From Azospirillum agricola (GTDB taxonomy: Bacteria > Pseudomonadota > Alphaproteobacteria > Azospirillales > Azospirillaceae), in contig NZ_JAGINM010000003.1 in the NCBI RefSeq assembly GCF_017876095.1, positions 127,491-191,490 on the forward strand: a stretch of 64,000 nucleotides of DNA. The letters are read 5' to 3'. The position numbers and the translations under genes were made by a program. The notes beneath the pieces were generated by a model that did not search any database, was not told the DNA's origin, and saw nothing but the letters and a program-made list of their open reading frames with translations. Each line of letters starts with the position of its first letter. The stretch's first letter is position 1. This document shows positions 35,071 to 44,480 of the stretch, piece by piece.

Positions 35071-36348
35071 CTACGGGCCGGGCCGCCGGGATGCCGTCCA
35101 GCGCGGCAGCAGGAAGACGACGAACCACAGAAGCGTCGCCTGAAGGCGGTTGGTGCCCGCGGTTGGGATGAAGGAGTAGGGGATGGCGATGCTCCACAGG
35201 GCGATGATGGTGATCGCCCGGTCGCGCGCCGTCGCCAGGGCGTCGCGCATCAGGGTGCCGTAGAGCGCGACGAAGATCGCGGCGGCCGGAAGCCCGAAGG
35301 GGATGGCGATGTCCATCAGGATGTTGTGCGCGCTGTCCACCTTGGCCTCGTACTGGAACAGGTAGGTGAACCAGGGGGCGTAGAAGTCGTGGAAGGCGGT
35401 GCTGCCGACGCCGAACAGCGGCGCGTCGCGCAGGATGGCGAGGCCGGTCTCCAGCAGGAAGGTGCGCTCCAGGTTGCTCGGCGTCTCCAGGTCGGAGCCG
35501 TAGATGGCGTCCGACGGCATGTAGACGGTTCCGACGATCGGCATCAGCGGCAGGGCCAGCAGCACGGCGACCAGCAGCGCCGTGCAGAGGCGCCGGCCGA
35601 CGACGCGCCCGCCGATCCGGTCGGCCAGGACCCAGCCGAAGCCGAGCACGATCATCAGCAGCGTCGTGCGCGACAGCGTCACGGCGCAGGAGATCAGCGA
35701 GGTGGCGCAGGCGAAGCGCCAGAGCCGCAGCTGCCCGCGCGACATCACCGGGCGCAGCGCCCAGGCGACCAGCAGGCAGGCCGTCGGCGCCGGGGTGATC
35801 CATTTGAAGGAATCGGCCGACTCGTTCAGCGAATAGCCGGTGTCGACCCCGCCCAGCTCGGCGAGGCTGATGGTGAAGAAGAACAGCCATTTCGACGCGT
35901 ACATGCCGACGCACATCTTCATGAAGGGAAGCTGGTCCTCGGCGGTGGCGAACAGGATGATCGGCAGCAGCAGCACCGGAAAGCGGAAGGCGGTCTTGGC
36001 GATCCCGTCCGCCCCGGTTCCGGCCATGACGTCGGCGAGCACCGTCCACAGCGCGAGCGCGCCGATCAGCGCCAGCCCGACAGCGTGGAACCGGCGCTGG
36101 CGCGGGTCGGCCGGAAGGCCGGCGCGCGCCAGCAGGGCGGCCAGCATGACGAACTCGCCGAACTTGACCGGCGCCACCGTCTCCACGGCCATGGAGACCA
36201 GATCGGCCGCCAGCCCGAACAGGAACCAGGAATCGGTCAGGGTCAGGGCGCGCCCCGGCGCCACCGCCGCCCCCGGCCGGGAGGCGGGCACGGCGGCGGC
36301 GACCGGCCCGGCCGGGGGCGGCCCGCCGGTCTTCAGCAGGGCGCTCAT
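35071..36348 (-). CDS. O-antigen ligase/Wzy-like polysaccharide polymerase
   Basis: 425-residue polytopic membrane protein with about ten hydrophobic segments. Its layout is that of the O-antigen ligase/polymerase superfamily: TLSRTTLLMIVLGFGWVLADRI in the centre, then a large periplasmic loop carrying FLLETGLAILRDAPLFGVGSTAFHDFY and SAHNILMDIAIPFGLPAA. The conserved pattern of ...GxGxxxF... and the His-Asn pair (AHN) match that loop in WaaL/Wzy proteins. It likely polymerises EPS repeat units in the periplasm. Its ATG overlaps the flippase stop by 4 bases (ATGA), so the two are coupled. Confidence 0.82.
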   Translation of the reverse strand: MSALLKTGGPPPAGPVAAAVPASRPGAAVAPGRALTLTDSWFLFGLAADLVSMAVETVAPVKFGEFVMLAALLARAGLPADPRQRRFHAVGLALIGALALWTVLADVMAGTGADGIAKTAFRFPVLLLPIILFATAEDQLPFMKMCVGMYASKWLFFFTISLAELGGVDTGYSLNESADSFKWITPAPTACLLVAWALRPVMSRGQLRLWRFACATSLISCAVTLSRTTLLMIVLGFGWVLADRIGGRVVGRRLCTALLVAVLLALPLMPIVGTVYMPSDAIYGSDLETPSNLERTFLLETGLAILRDAPLFGVGSTAFHDFYAPWFTYLFQYEAKVDSAHNILMDIAIPFGLPAAAIFVALYGTLMRDALATARDRAITIIALWSIAIPYSFIPTAGTNRLQATLLWFVVFLLPRWTASRRPGP

Positions 36349-37691
36349 CCCACGCCCCGCGTGGCCGGGGTCAGCGCCGTCGCCGCCGGGCGGCGGAGCC
36401 TCCAGGCGATCGCCGCCAGCGTCGGCAGCAGCACCACGACGGGGTAGGCGGCGACGCCGCCCCAGACGATGCCGGCCGGGCCGAGATGCTCCGCGAGGAC
36501 AATCTTGGCGGCGACCATCACGACGGTGGCGACGGTCATGATGCGGGCCAGCGCCGGGACGAAGGGGGTGTTGCAGGCGCAGGCGCTGGTCGCCGCGCCC
36601 AGCGCGTAGAGCGGCAGCCAGACGGCGCAGGCCAGCATCAGGCCGGCGGGAACGGCGATGCCCGCCCCGACCCAGAAACGCAGGATGTCGTTGCCGAACC
36701 CGGCGAGGGCGGCCGCCAGCGGCAGCGCGATCAGCAGCGCCATCGCCAGCGAGCGGCCGAGGATCCGCCACACCTCAGCCACCCGTCCGCCGGCCAGCGG
36801 GGCGGCGTAGAGCGGCCAGTAGGGGACCAGCATCATGCCGATCACCGCCTGGAGCGAGGTGACCAGCTTGATGGCGACGCCGCACTGCGCCGCCACCTCG
36901 CCGCCCAGCGCGTAGAGCGCGATGATCGCGTCGGTGCCGATGCAGACGAGGGTCGCCACCGAGATGACGAAGAACAGCGCCCCCGAGCGCAGGAAACGCA
37001 GCGCCAGCCGGAAATCCGCCGCCTTGGCTGTGGGGGCGATGGCGAGCCGCCCGCGCCGGAAGAACAGGATGGTGTTGACGACGTTGACCACCACCGGCGG
37101 CACCGTGATGGCCAGCGTCAGCGCGATCATCCCGCCGCCGGCGACGCAGGCGACGGCGACCGACAGCACCATCAGCCCGGTGGCGACCGTGTCCCAGAAA
37201 TAGTGGATGTGGCTTTCGTGGCAGGCCAGCCGCATCTTGCCGACCACCCCGACCGGCGCCAGCAGGCCGAGGCAGACGACGGCGATGGTCAACGCCAGCG
37301 CCCCCTCCCGCGCGGTGGCGGACTGCTGGACCGGCAGCCACTGGTCGATGGGCAGCGTCGCGTGGGCCAGCAGGCTGCCGGCGACGATCAGCGCGCCGAA
37401 GGCGAGCAGGATGGCGTAGGCGGTGGCGATGCAGCGCCGGGCGCCGGATTCGTCCCGCGTCTCGATGGCGAGCCCCAGCCGGTTGACCAGATCGCCGCCG
37501 ATGCCGAGGTCGATGACGCCGCCGAAGGCCATCAGCCCGGTGACGGCGATCCACAGCCCGAACTCCTCGGCGTCGAGGTGGTTGGCGACCAGCGGGATCG
37601 TCAGCGCCGTGCAGGCCGCCTGGGCGATCCTCCCGGTCCCCGCCGTGAGCGCCGTCAGGAAGGGCGTCGGGCGCCGTGCGAAGGGTTTCAT
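36345..37691 (-). CDS. Wzx-like polysaccharide flippase (MOP superfamily)
   Basis: 448-residue membrane protein with around twelve hydrophobic segments. The N-terminus fits Wzx/oligosaccharide flippases: TAGTGRIAQAACTALTIPLVANHLDAEEFGLWIAVTGLMAFGGVIDLGIGGDLVNRLG, quoted in parts only. It should flip lipid-linked EPS repeat units across the inner membrane. The ATG at 37691 with GAGGGA 5 bases upstream is preferred over a longer in-frame start at 37835, whose first 48 residues are encoded by the inverted repeat region and look non-coding. It overlaps the polymerase gene and follows the GumC-kinase gene after 151 bp. Confidence 0.82.
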   Translation of the reverse strand: MKPFARRPTPFLTALTAGTGRIAQAACTALTIPLVANHLDAEEFGLWIAVTGLMAFGGVIDLGIGGDLVNRLGLAIETRDESGARRCIATAYAILLAFGALIVAGSLLAHATLPIDQWLPVQQSATAREGALALTIAVVCLGLLAPVGVVGKMRLACHESHIHYFWDTVATGLMVLSVAVACVAGGGMIALTLAITVPPVVVNVVNTILFFRRGRLAIAPTAKAADFRLALRFLRSGALFFVISVATLVCIGTDAIIALYALGGEVAAQCGVAIKLVTSLQAVIGMMLVPYWPLYAAPLAGGRVAEVWRILGRSLAMALLIALPLAAALAGFGNDILRFWVGAGIAVPAGLMLACAVWLPLYALGAATSACACNTPFVPALARIMTVATVVMVAAKIVLAEHLGPAGIVWGGVAAYPVVVLLPTLAAIAWRLRRPAATALTPATRGVG

Positions 37692-37770
37692 TCGGTCCCT
37701 CGACCTGTCTTTTGCGGGAAAGTGCGATGCCCTCGGGAGATTCACGCGGAATCCCGAGGCTTGTCCGGGG

Positions 37771-37793
37771 ATGCCCGTGCCTGGCACGGGCAT
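37771..37793. repeat. Perfect 11-bp inverted repeat
   Basis: ATGCCCGTGCC (37771-37781), one T, GGCACGGGCAT (37783-37793). It lies between the GumC-kinase and flippase genes. A one-base loop would force a slightly opened hairpin. Its sequence (CCGTGCC-GGCACGGGCATGACGG) resembles a dispersed intergenic repeat family, and it might end or stabilise transcripts. Confidence 0.6.
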
Positions 37794-37842
37794 GACGGGT
37801 CGGAAGGGCGGGGTGGCCGGTTTCGATCCGGTCACGGCCCCC

Positions 37843-40191
37843 TCACGACGCGCCGACGCCCGGATGGCTGGCGTAGCCGTAGCTCTGGACCTGCGGCTGG
37901 TAGAGCGCCTGCCGGCGCATGTCGACCTGGGTCAGCACCACGCCGATTCCCTGGAGGCCGCTGCTGCGCAGGCTCTTCAGCGCCGCCTGGGCGACGTTCG
38001 GCCGCGTGCTGTCCCAGCGCAGCGCCAGGATCATGTGGTCGGCGAGCGGGGCGATGATCCGCGCGTCGGACACGCTCAGCACCGGCGGGGCGTCGAGGAC
38101 GATCAGGTCGTAGCAGCGCCGGGCCTCCAGGATCAGCCGCTCGAAGTCCAGGCTGCGCAGGATGTCCTCGGGATGGGCGTCGCCGTCGCCGGCCGGGATG
38201 AAGTCGAGGCCGGTGTCGGGATCGGTGTGGACCAGCCGCTCGAGGCCGGCGAAGCCGGCCTCGAGCGAGCGCAGGCCGGCGACCGGCCGCGGCGGCCTCG
38301 CCGACAGCAGCCGGGCCAGGGTCGGGCGCCGCATGTCGCACTCCACCACCAGCGTGCGGATGCGCGACAGCGCGGCGCCGCGGGCGAAGGAGGCGGCGAA
38401 GACCGACTTGCCCTCCCCCGGGATCGAGGAGGTGACGAGCACCACCTTGGGGGCCAGCCCGTCGACGCTCTGCTGGACGCCGGTGCGGATCTGGGCCAGC
38501 GATTCGCTGTAGGCGCTGGAGCGGTCGCGCGCCACCAGATCGACCGGCCGGCTGTTGCGGCCGCCGTTCCGCCCGCCGCCGCCCCGCCGGGTGTCCAGCG
38601 TCATGCCGAGCACCGGCACGCCGAGCAGGGCCTCGGCGTCGGTTTCCGTCCGGATTCCCGCCCGCCGCCGTTCGAGCAGCAGCGCCAGCAGCCCGGCCAG
38701 CACGGCCGAGACGACGACCCCGCCGGCCACCAGCAGCGCGCGCGGCGGGAAGGCGTCCTCCGGCACCGGCGCCTCGGAGACGATCCGCGCGTCGGGCGTC
38801 TCGGTGCTCTGCTCGGCCAGCGTCTCGCCGGCGCGGTGCAGGAAGGATTCGTAGAGGCTGCGGTCGGCCGCCGCCCGGCGCTGGAGTTCGCGCAGGGCCA
38901 CCATGTCCTCCTCGGCGACGCCGGCGTTGGATTGCAGGGCCTTCAGACGCTCGCGCGCGGCGGCCTCGCGGCGGGCGGCGGTGTCGACCTCGCCCTGGGC
39001 GTTGCGGATGATGCGCTCGATCTCGTCGGCGATCTTGCCGCGCAGGTCGCGCAGCGCCGCCGTCGCCGCGACCACCTCGGGGTGGTTGCCCATGTAGCGT
39101 TCGCGCAGGTTGGCGAGCCGCTGCGTCATCTCGGCCTCGCGCTCGCGCAGGCGCTCGATCAGCGGGGATTTCAGCACGGCCGAGCGCGAGGCGGCGCCGT
39201 TCGCGTCCTGGGCGGCGCGCCTCAGCTCGGCAAGCGCCGCCTCCTTGTCCGCCCGGTCGGCGGCGATCTGCGACAGCTCCTTGCCGACGCCGCCGAGCTG
39301 CTGGGCCGCCAGCGTCTCGCCGCCGACCTGGAACAGCCCGTGGTCGGCGACGTAGCGCTGGACCGCCATGTCGCTCTCGCGCGCCTGGCGTTCCAGCGCC
39401 TCCAGCCCGCCCTCGATGCGGCCGTTGGCGCCGCGGATCAGCGCGCGCTTGAGGTCGAGCTGGTCCTTGATGTAGGCGGCGGCATAGGCGTTGGCGACCG
39501 CCGCCGCGAGCGTCGGGTCGGTCGAGCGGTAGCGGATGTGGAAGACGTAGGAGCGGCCGTCGACCAGGATCTGGATCCGCTCCTGAAGGGTCTTCGCCAC
39601 CCGGTCGAGGAAGACGTCGGCGTCGGGGAAGCCCTCGGGCGCCGCCGCCGCCGGGGCGGGAACGTCGGGCAGCAGGCCGGCCGGCAGCCAGGGCGACAGA
39701 GCCGCGCGCAGGCGCGCCGTCTCGTTGCGGAGGCGCAGGCCGATGCCGTCGCCCATCCCGTCGCCGAGCGCGCCGCGTCGCCGCGCCGGATCGAGCCGTT
39801 CGGCGACCTTGCGGGCCAGCGCATGGGATTGCAGGACGTCGGTTTCCGACTTCACGACGGCGAGGTCGGGGGGCAGGCTCGACACCACGTTGGCGAACTG
39901 GAACACCTGCCCCTTGCGGGGTTCGATCATCACCAGCGCGGTTGCCGTGTAGCGCGACGGCACCAGATCGGCGGCGAGCGCGAAGAGTCCGCTCAGCGCG
40001 GCCGTCACGGCGACGATCAGCAGAAGATAGCGGCGGAACGCCAGGGCCACCCACCCCAGCCCGGCGTCTCCCGGCCCGGCGTTCCACGACGCGCCCGTCC
40101 GCGCGGGGTTCTGTTCGATCACCAGCTCATGGTCGAAGCTGTTCCTCCTTGCGGAAAGCGGGCGACGTCTCTCGTCCTGACTGATTGCCAT
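37843..40191 (-). CDS. GumC/Wzc-type chain-length protein fused to BY-kinase
   Basis: 782-residue inner-membrane protein. TM1 (~55-76) and TM2 (~486-507) flank a periplasmic Wzz/GumC domain with long coiled coils (~300-460). A cytoplasmic tyrosine autokinase follows: Walker A SSIPGEGKSVFAAS (~588-601), Walker A' VVECDMRRPTLARL and Walker B LIVLDAPPV. The C-terminal end has three Tyr residues in the last 22 (ALYQPQVQSYGYAS), a small phosphorylatable cluster. It controls EPS chain length and export together with a Wza/OPX channel, which is not encoded here. ATG at 40191 has AAGGGG 6 bases upstream; the upstream in-frame extension is not conserved-looking. Confidence 0.9.
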   Translation of the reverse strand: MAISQDERRRPLSARRNSFDHELVIEQNPARTGASWNAGPGDAGLGWVALAFRRYLLLIVAVTAALSGLFALAADLVPSRYTATALVMIEPRKGQVFQFANVVSSLPPDLAVVKSETDVLQSHALARKVAERLDPARRRGALGDGMGDGIGLRLRNETARLRAALSPWLPAGLLPDVPAPAAAAPEGFPDADVFLDRVAKTLQERIQILVDGRSYVFHIRYRSTDPTLAAAVANAYAAAYIKDQLDLKRALIRGANGRIEGGLEALERQARESDMAVQRYVADHGLFQVGGETLAAQQLGGVGKELSQIAADRADKEAALAELRRAAQDANGAASRSAVLKSPLIERLREREAEMTQRLANLRERYMGNHPEVVAATAALRDLRGKIADEIERIIRNAQGEVDTAARREAAARERLKALQSNAGVAEEDMVALRELQRRAAADRSLYESFLHRAGETLAEQSTETPDARIVSEAPVPEDAFPPRALLVAGGVVVSAVLAGLLALLLERRRAGIRTETDAEALLGVPVLGMTLDTRRGGGGRNGGRNSRPVDLVARDRSSAYSESLAQIRTGVQQSVDGLAPKVVLVTSSIPGEGKSVFAASFARGAALSRIRTLVVECDMRRPTLARLLSARPPRPVAGLRSLEAGFAGLERLVHTDPDTGLDFIPAGDGDAHPEDILRSLDFERLILEARRCYDLIVLDAPPVLSVSDARIIAPLADHMILALRWDSTRPNVAQAALKSLRSSGLQGIGVVLTQVDMRRQALYQPQVQSYGYASHPGVGAS

Positions 40192-41158
40192 GTGAACACC
40201 CCTTGTTTCCCCAGCGGATCTCCCAGCGGATGGCCGGTGCGTCCGGCGTCGCCGCTGAAGGCATCCCGGTGGATCGTCGTTCCGACGCCGCACTCGGGAA
40301 CGCCGGCAGGGCCGGCGTCGCGCGCCCCCGTCCGCCGTCCGGGCGGTTCGGTTCCCGGCATGGCGCACCAAATGATGGGCGTCGGGAAAATGAAATCAGG
40401 GCAAATCGGCGAATGCCGACAGAGGGACTGTATCAGCAGGGCGCGCCTGTTTAAAGATTTTGATCTTTTTTCATTTCGGCTACCGCAAAGAGTACGGGCG
40501 ATCAACGATGCCTACGCCAAGTTTTTCATGGAATTCTCCATCTCATCATTTTGGCTGGATGGGAGTGGGGGAGGTATCGTCCCTTCTGACGAGAGGTGGG
40601 AAGCGTCGTCCGATCCGTGGGGGCGGGCATCGTCCTTTGTCGGGCCTGTCGCGGAAACGGCGTCCCTGGCCGGCCCGGCCCCGTCGTCCCGGAACGCGCA
40701 ACCCGCCCCCGATGCGCTCCGCGTCCCCTTTGGCCTTCGATTGGGTGCCGCCGGCCCTCCGGAATGAGTATTCAAAAAAGACGATGGTGGGGTTCTTTGA
40801 AATCAATTCGAATGAACTTCCATAATTCAATAAAATTCTTGTCGGCAATCCGGACGAACGTAGAGTGATTATTGATAAATATGCATGGTCTAAATTATAA
40901 CACAAATATACGGCGTGACTTCTGGCCGATCGGTACGGGAATCGTTCTTCAAAATAAAAGGACGAAATCCAAGACCAAAGTTACCGGGCAGGATTTTGAT
41001 CCCCTTTTCGGCCCCGTTTTCGGTCCCATGAACGATGTCCATCCATTCAGCATTCATGGCGATCATTCGGAAGGCTGAAGTGCCGCAATGATGGACTTCG
41101 CTTCCTGCCGGAATGCCCGACGTCCGTGGCCGCGCCGTGATGCAAAGGAGGAACAGCG
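40192..41158. promoter_or_regulatory. 967-bp AT-rich divergent promoter region of the EPS genes
   Basis: No gene supported. The half nearest the GT4 gene is distinctly AT-rich against the GC-rich surroundings. Contents: inverted repeat AAAGAT-N4-ATCTTT (40453-40468) followed by a T-run, the promoter-like element at 40872-40901, and a short tandem CCCCTTTTCGGCC/CCGTTTTCGGTCC near 41000. Both the GumC-kinase (minus) and GT4 (plus) units must start here. Confidence 0.6.
40872..40901 (+). promoter_or_regulatory. AT-rich EPS promoter element, copy 1
   Basis: TTGATA (40872-40877), 18 bp, TATAAC (40896-40901): a near-consensus sigma-70 promoter. Its spacer (AATATGCATGGTCTAAAT) is shared almost base for base with the element at 46027-46053. 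It ends ~260 bp before the GT4 start at 41159, leaving a long leader. Confidence 0.6.
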
Positions 41159-42379
41159 ATGACTTATGGTGTGCTGCGCTCCGACTGTCCTCTTCGCGAG
41201 GGCGGCGCGCAAACCCATCAGCGTACCGATCCCCAAGGCCGTCCCCGGATACTCCACGTCACCGAGTGCTTTTCGACCGGCGTGCTGACGGCGCTGGCGA
41301 TGATCTGCAAGGAGCTGCAAGGGGATTTCTCCTTCTCGATCCTGTACGGACGGCGCTGGGAAACCCCGGCGGACTTCGAGGCGATGTTCCCTCCGGAAAC
41401 CGTCTTCCAGCCCTGGGACGTCTCGCGCAGCCTCAACCCGCTCAAGGACGTGGCGGCGGTCCGCCAGCTCCGCCGCACGGTGCAGGCGCTCGAGCCCGAC
41501 CTGATCCACGCCCATTCCAGCAAGGCCGGCGCCCTCGTGCGCCTGGCGTTCCCGCGCGGCCGTCCGTCGGTGATCTACACCCCGCACTGCTACGCCTTCC
41601 TGCGCGGCGGCCGGGCGCGGCCGTCGAACCGGCTGTTCTGGGCGGTGGAGTGGCTGCTGGGACGCACCGCGCACACCACCGTCGCCGTCGGGCGGACGGA
41701 ATACGCCTACGCCCGGCAGGTCGCCCGGCGCGCGGCGATGATCCCGAACATGATCGAGCTGGCCCAGTTCGGCGATGGCGCGGGCCGGACCGCTTCGGCG
41801 CCGGACGCCGCGCCGTTGCCGGGCCGCCGCCGCACGGTGGTCAGCGTCGGCTCGATCCGCCCGCAGAAGAATTTTCCGCTGTTCTGCGAGGTCGCCGCCC
41901 GGCTGGCCGGCGAGGCCGTCGATTTCCTCTGGGTCGGCGCCGGCGAGGTTCCCGCCGGCTGCGCCGTGCCGGACAACGTCGCCATCACCGGCTGGCTGCC
42001 GCACGACCGCGTCGCCGGCATCCTGCGGGACGCCGACATCTACATTCAGACCTCGGTGTGGGAGGGGCTGCCCATCTCGGTGCTGGAGGCGATGTCCTGC
42101 GGGCTTCCGCTGGTCGTCACCCCGGCGGACGGCAACCGGGAGCTGCTGACCAGCTTCGTCAACGGCTTCGTCTGCGACACGGCGGCCGAGTTCACCGAGG
42201 CGATCCGGCTGCTGTGCTGCCACGCGCCGATGATGGAGCGCATGGGGCTGGCGTCCCGGCGGCTGGCCGAGGAGTACGGGGCGGCGCGCGTCGCCATGCG
42301 CTGGGTCGATTTCTACACCCACGAGATCGCGGAGCGGGCCGGCCTGCCGCAGGCCGCCCTCCAGGCGCGGCTGCAATAG
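41159..42379 (+). CDS. GT4-family glycosyltransferase (EPS)
   Basis: 406-residue GT-B fold retaining glycosyltransferase. The N-half has ILHVTECFSTGVLTAL and LIHAHSSKAGALVRLA. The C-half has SVGSIRPQKNFPLFCEVAARL, FLWVGAGEVP, and the nucleotide-sugar-binding EX7E motif region WEGLPISVLEAMSCGLPLVVTP. It transfers a sugar onto a lipid-linked EPS intermediate on the cytoplasmic face. Start is fixed by a perfect AAAGGAGGA ribosome site. First gene of a unit with the ExoY-like, acyltransferase and GH16 genes (gap to the next gene 53 bp). Confidence 0.88.
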   Translation: MTYGVLRSDCPLREGGAQTHQRTDPQGRPRILHVTECFSTGVLTALAMICKELQGDFSFSILYGRRWETPADFEAMFPPETVFQPWDVSRSLNPLKDVAAVRQLRRTVQALEPDLIHAHSSKAGALVRLAFPRGRPSVIYTPHCYAFLRGGRARPSNRLFWAVEWLLGRTAHTTVAVGRTEYAYARQVARRAAMIPNMIELAQFGDGAGRTASAPDAAPLPGRRRTVVSVGSIRPQKNFPLFCEVAARLAGEAVDFLWVGAGEVPAGCAVPDNVAITGWLPHDRVAGILRDADIYIQTSVWEGLPISVLEAMSCGLPLVVTPADGNRELLTSFVNGFVCDTAAEFTEAIRLLCCHAPMMERMGLASRRLAEEYGAARVAMRWVDFYTHEIAERAGLPQAALQARLQ

Positions 42380-42432
42380 CGCCGGGCCGGCCGCCACGAC
42401 CGGGTGCCTGACCACGGACAATGGGGGGAGAC

Positions 42433-43134
42433 ATGTCCATAACCCTGCACAACCATCCGCCCCGCCGCTCGGGCCGCCGCCCGGACCGGGCGCGGCGCCG
42501 GGAGGCCGCCGGCCCTCCGGCGCTGTACGACAACGCGCTCAAGCGGCTGGTCGACGTCGTCGGGGCGTCGGCGCTGCTGCTGCTGTTCGGCCCCTTGATG
42601 ATCCTGCTGTGGCTGCTGGTGCGGCGCGACGGCGGGCCGGGCATCTACCGGCAGCCCCGGCTCGGCGCCGAGGGCGTCCCGTTCGACTGCCTGAAGTTCC
42701 GCAGCATGTGCGTGGATTCCGAGGCGGCGCTCCAGCGCCAGCTCGCCCGCGATCCCGCCGCCGCCGAGGAGTGGCGGCGGACCCACAAGCTGAGGAACGA
42801 CCCGCGCGTCACGCGGATCGGCCGTTTCCTGCGGCGCAGCAGCCTGGATGAGCTGCCGCAGATCCTCAACGTGCTGCGCGGCGACATGAGCCTCGTCGGG
42901 CCGCGCCCGATCGTCGCCGCCGAGGTGGCGCGCTACGGGCGCTACTTCGCCAGCTACAGGAGCTGCCGGCCGGGCATCACCGGCCTGTGGCAGGTGAGCG
43001 GCCGCAGCGACACGCGCTACCGCCGGCGGGTGGCGCTGGACCACGCCTACCGCCGGAAATGGCGGCTGCTCCTGGATGCGCGGATCATCCTGGCGACGCC
43101 GATGGTGATGATCCGGGGGTCGGGCGCCTACTGA
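42433..43134 (+). CDS. Undecaprenyl-phosphate sugar-1-phosphate transferase (ExoY-like)
   Basis: 233-residue priming transferase of the bacterial sugar transferase (PF02397-type) family. It has an N-terminal membrane helix (~40-60, VVGASALLLLFGPLMILLWLL) and the catalytic core: RPRL-type QPRLGAEGVPFDCLKFRSM, RRSSLDELPQILNVLRGDMSLVGPRPI, and RPGITGLWQVSGRSD, here given in pieces. It loads the first sugar phosphate on undecaprenyl phosphate. No large N-terminal CoA-binding-like domain is present, so it is the short ExoY type. ATG at 42433 follows GGGGGAG. An ATG at 42421 is a less likely start. Confidence 0.9.
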   Translation: MSITLHNHPPRRSGRRPDRARRREAAGPPALYDNALKRLVDVVGASALLLLFGPLMILLWLLVRRDGGPGIYRQPRLGAEGVPFDCLKFRSMCVDSEAALQRQLARDPAAAEEWRRTHKLRNDPRVTRIGRFLRRSSLDELPQILNVLRGDMSLVGPRPIVAAEVARYGRYFASYRSCRPGITGLWQVSGRSDTRYRRRVALDHAYRRKWRLLLDARIILATPMVMIRGSGAY

Positions 43135-43199
43135 CGTCGAGCGCCTTGGACTCCGGACTTGAGAACCCAACCGCGGACCGAACTTGGCAGGGGGGTGGC

Positions 43200-44480
43200 A
43201 TGCTTGGTTTCAAAGCCTCGTCGACGGGACGAACGGCGGCCCTGGGGCTGGCGGCGGAGGGCGCGGCGGCCGCCGCCGCCGCTGGTGAGGCCACTGGTGA
43301 GGCCGCCTGGGCGGGCGCGGTCCGCATCCGCTGCTTCGACGCGTGCGAGCCGCTGCGTGAGCGCTGGGAATGGCTGGAGGCGCGGTCGGACGGCTACGCC
43401 TTCCAGAGCGTCTTCTGGGTGGCGGCACTGCTGGACACCATCGGCCGCGACCCATCGGTCCGCCCGGTCATCACGCTGGTCACCGATGCGGATGGGAAGG
43501 GCGGGGAGGCGCCGGCCCTGATCCTGCCGCTCATGCTGCGCCGGACGCATGGCGTCGCCACCCTGCGCTTTCTCGATTTCGGGGTCACCGACTACAACGC
43601 TCCGCTGATCCGCGCCGACGTCGCCTGGAGGCTGTCGCGCGGCGGATTCCCGGATCTGTGGCGCCGCATCCTCGCCGCCATCGGCGCGGCGGCCGGACCG
43701 GTCGACGTCGTCCGGCTGGAGAAGATGCCCGAGCGGATCGGCGGCCTGCCCAATCCGCTGCTCCAACTTCCCAGCAGCCCGCAGGACATGAGCTATCAGG
43801 CACCGCTGAACGGAGGGTACGACGATTTCCTCAAGCGGCGTTCCCACGGGCTGATGGCGGATTCCCGCGCCAAGCAGCGGCGGCTCTCCCGGCAGGGAGC
43901 GGTCGAGTTCCGCATCGTCCGCGACCCGGCCGAGGCCCGGCCGCTCGTCGAGGCGATGATCGCGCAGAAGTCGCGCCGCTACCGGGACACCGGGGCCGAG
44001 GACATCTTCCGCAACCCGGCCTGCGCCGCCTTCTACCATGCGCTGGCCGCCGATTGCGGCGAGGGCGGGCGCGGCCATGTCTGCGCCCTGACGGTGGACG
44101 GCGAGCCCGTCGCCGTGCATGTCGGCATGGTGGCCGGCGACCGCTTCTATTGGCTGATGCCCGCCTTCGACGGCGACCGCTTCGCGCGCTTCTCGCCGGG
44201 GCGGCTGTTGCTGCTCAACCTGATCCGCTGGGCCTGCGACCGCAAGCTGGCGGTCTTCGACTTCACCATCGGCGGCGAGCGCTACAAGCTCGACTGGACC
44301 GAGGAGACGATGGCGCTCCACGCGCACGGCGCGGCGCTGACCGCGCGCGGACGGCTGCACGCCTGCGGCTTCACCCTGTGCGTCAACGCGAAGACCGCCC
44401 TGCGGACGCGCCATCCCGACGCCTTCCTGGCGCTGAAATCCTTGCAGGCGCGGCTGCTGCGCCGGCCGGTGGCGGAATGA
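43200..44480 (+). CDS. CelD/BcsL-type GNAT acyltransferase (second copy)
   Basis: 426-residue FemAB/BcsL-like protein. After an Ala/Gly-rich lead (~1-35) come the first GNAT half (ALILPLMLRRTHGVATLRFLDFGVTDYNAP) and the motif RSHGLMADSRAKQRRLSRQGAVEFRIV. The second half has ALTVDGEPVAVHVGMVAGDRFYWLMPAF, followed by SPGRLLLLNLIRWACDRKLAVFDFTIGGERYK. That ending pattern (FDFxxGxExYK) is typical of the CelD family. Probable role: acyl modification of EPS. ATG at 43200 with GGGGGG upstream. Its stop overlaps the GH16 start by 4 bases. A paralogue lies at 31778, with different sequence around the shared motifs. Confidence 0.8.
   Translation: MLGFKASSTGRTAALGLAAEGAAAAAAAGEATGEAAWAGAVRIRCFDACEPLRERWEWLEARSDGYAFQSVFWVAALLDTIGRDPSVRPVITLVTDADGKGGEAPALILPLMLRRTHGVATLRFLDFGVTDYNAPLIRADVAWRLSRGGFPDLWRRILAAIGAAAGPVDVVRLEKMPERIGGLPNPLLQLPSSPQDMSYQAPLNGGYDDFLKRRSHGLMADSRAKQRRLSRQGAVEFRIVRDPAEARPLVEAMIAQKSRRYRDTGAEDIFRNPACAAFYHALAADCGEGGRGHVCALTVDGEPVAVHVGMVAGDRFYWLMPAFDGDRFARFSPGRLLLLNLIRWACDRKLAVFDFTIGGERYKLDWTEETMALHAHGAALTARGRLHACGFTLCVNAKTALRTRHPDAFLALKSLQARLLRRPVAE

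Noticed and set aside
33049..36447. 1132-residue plus-strand frame opposite the GH16 and polymerase genes
   Set aside because: Low-complexity Gly/Arg/Val sequence; GH16 with catalytic motif and the polymerase explain the DNA.
40872..41078. 68-residue open frame in the AT-rich EPS promoter region
   Set aside because: No ribosome site, overlaps the promoter-like element, no family resemblance.
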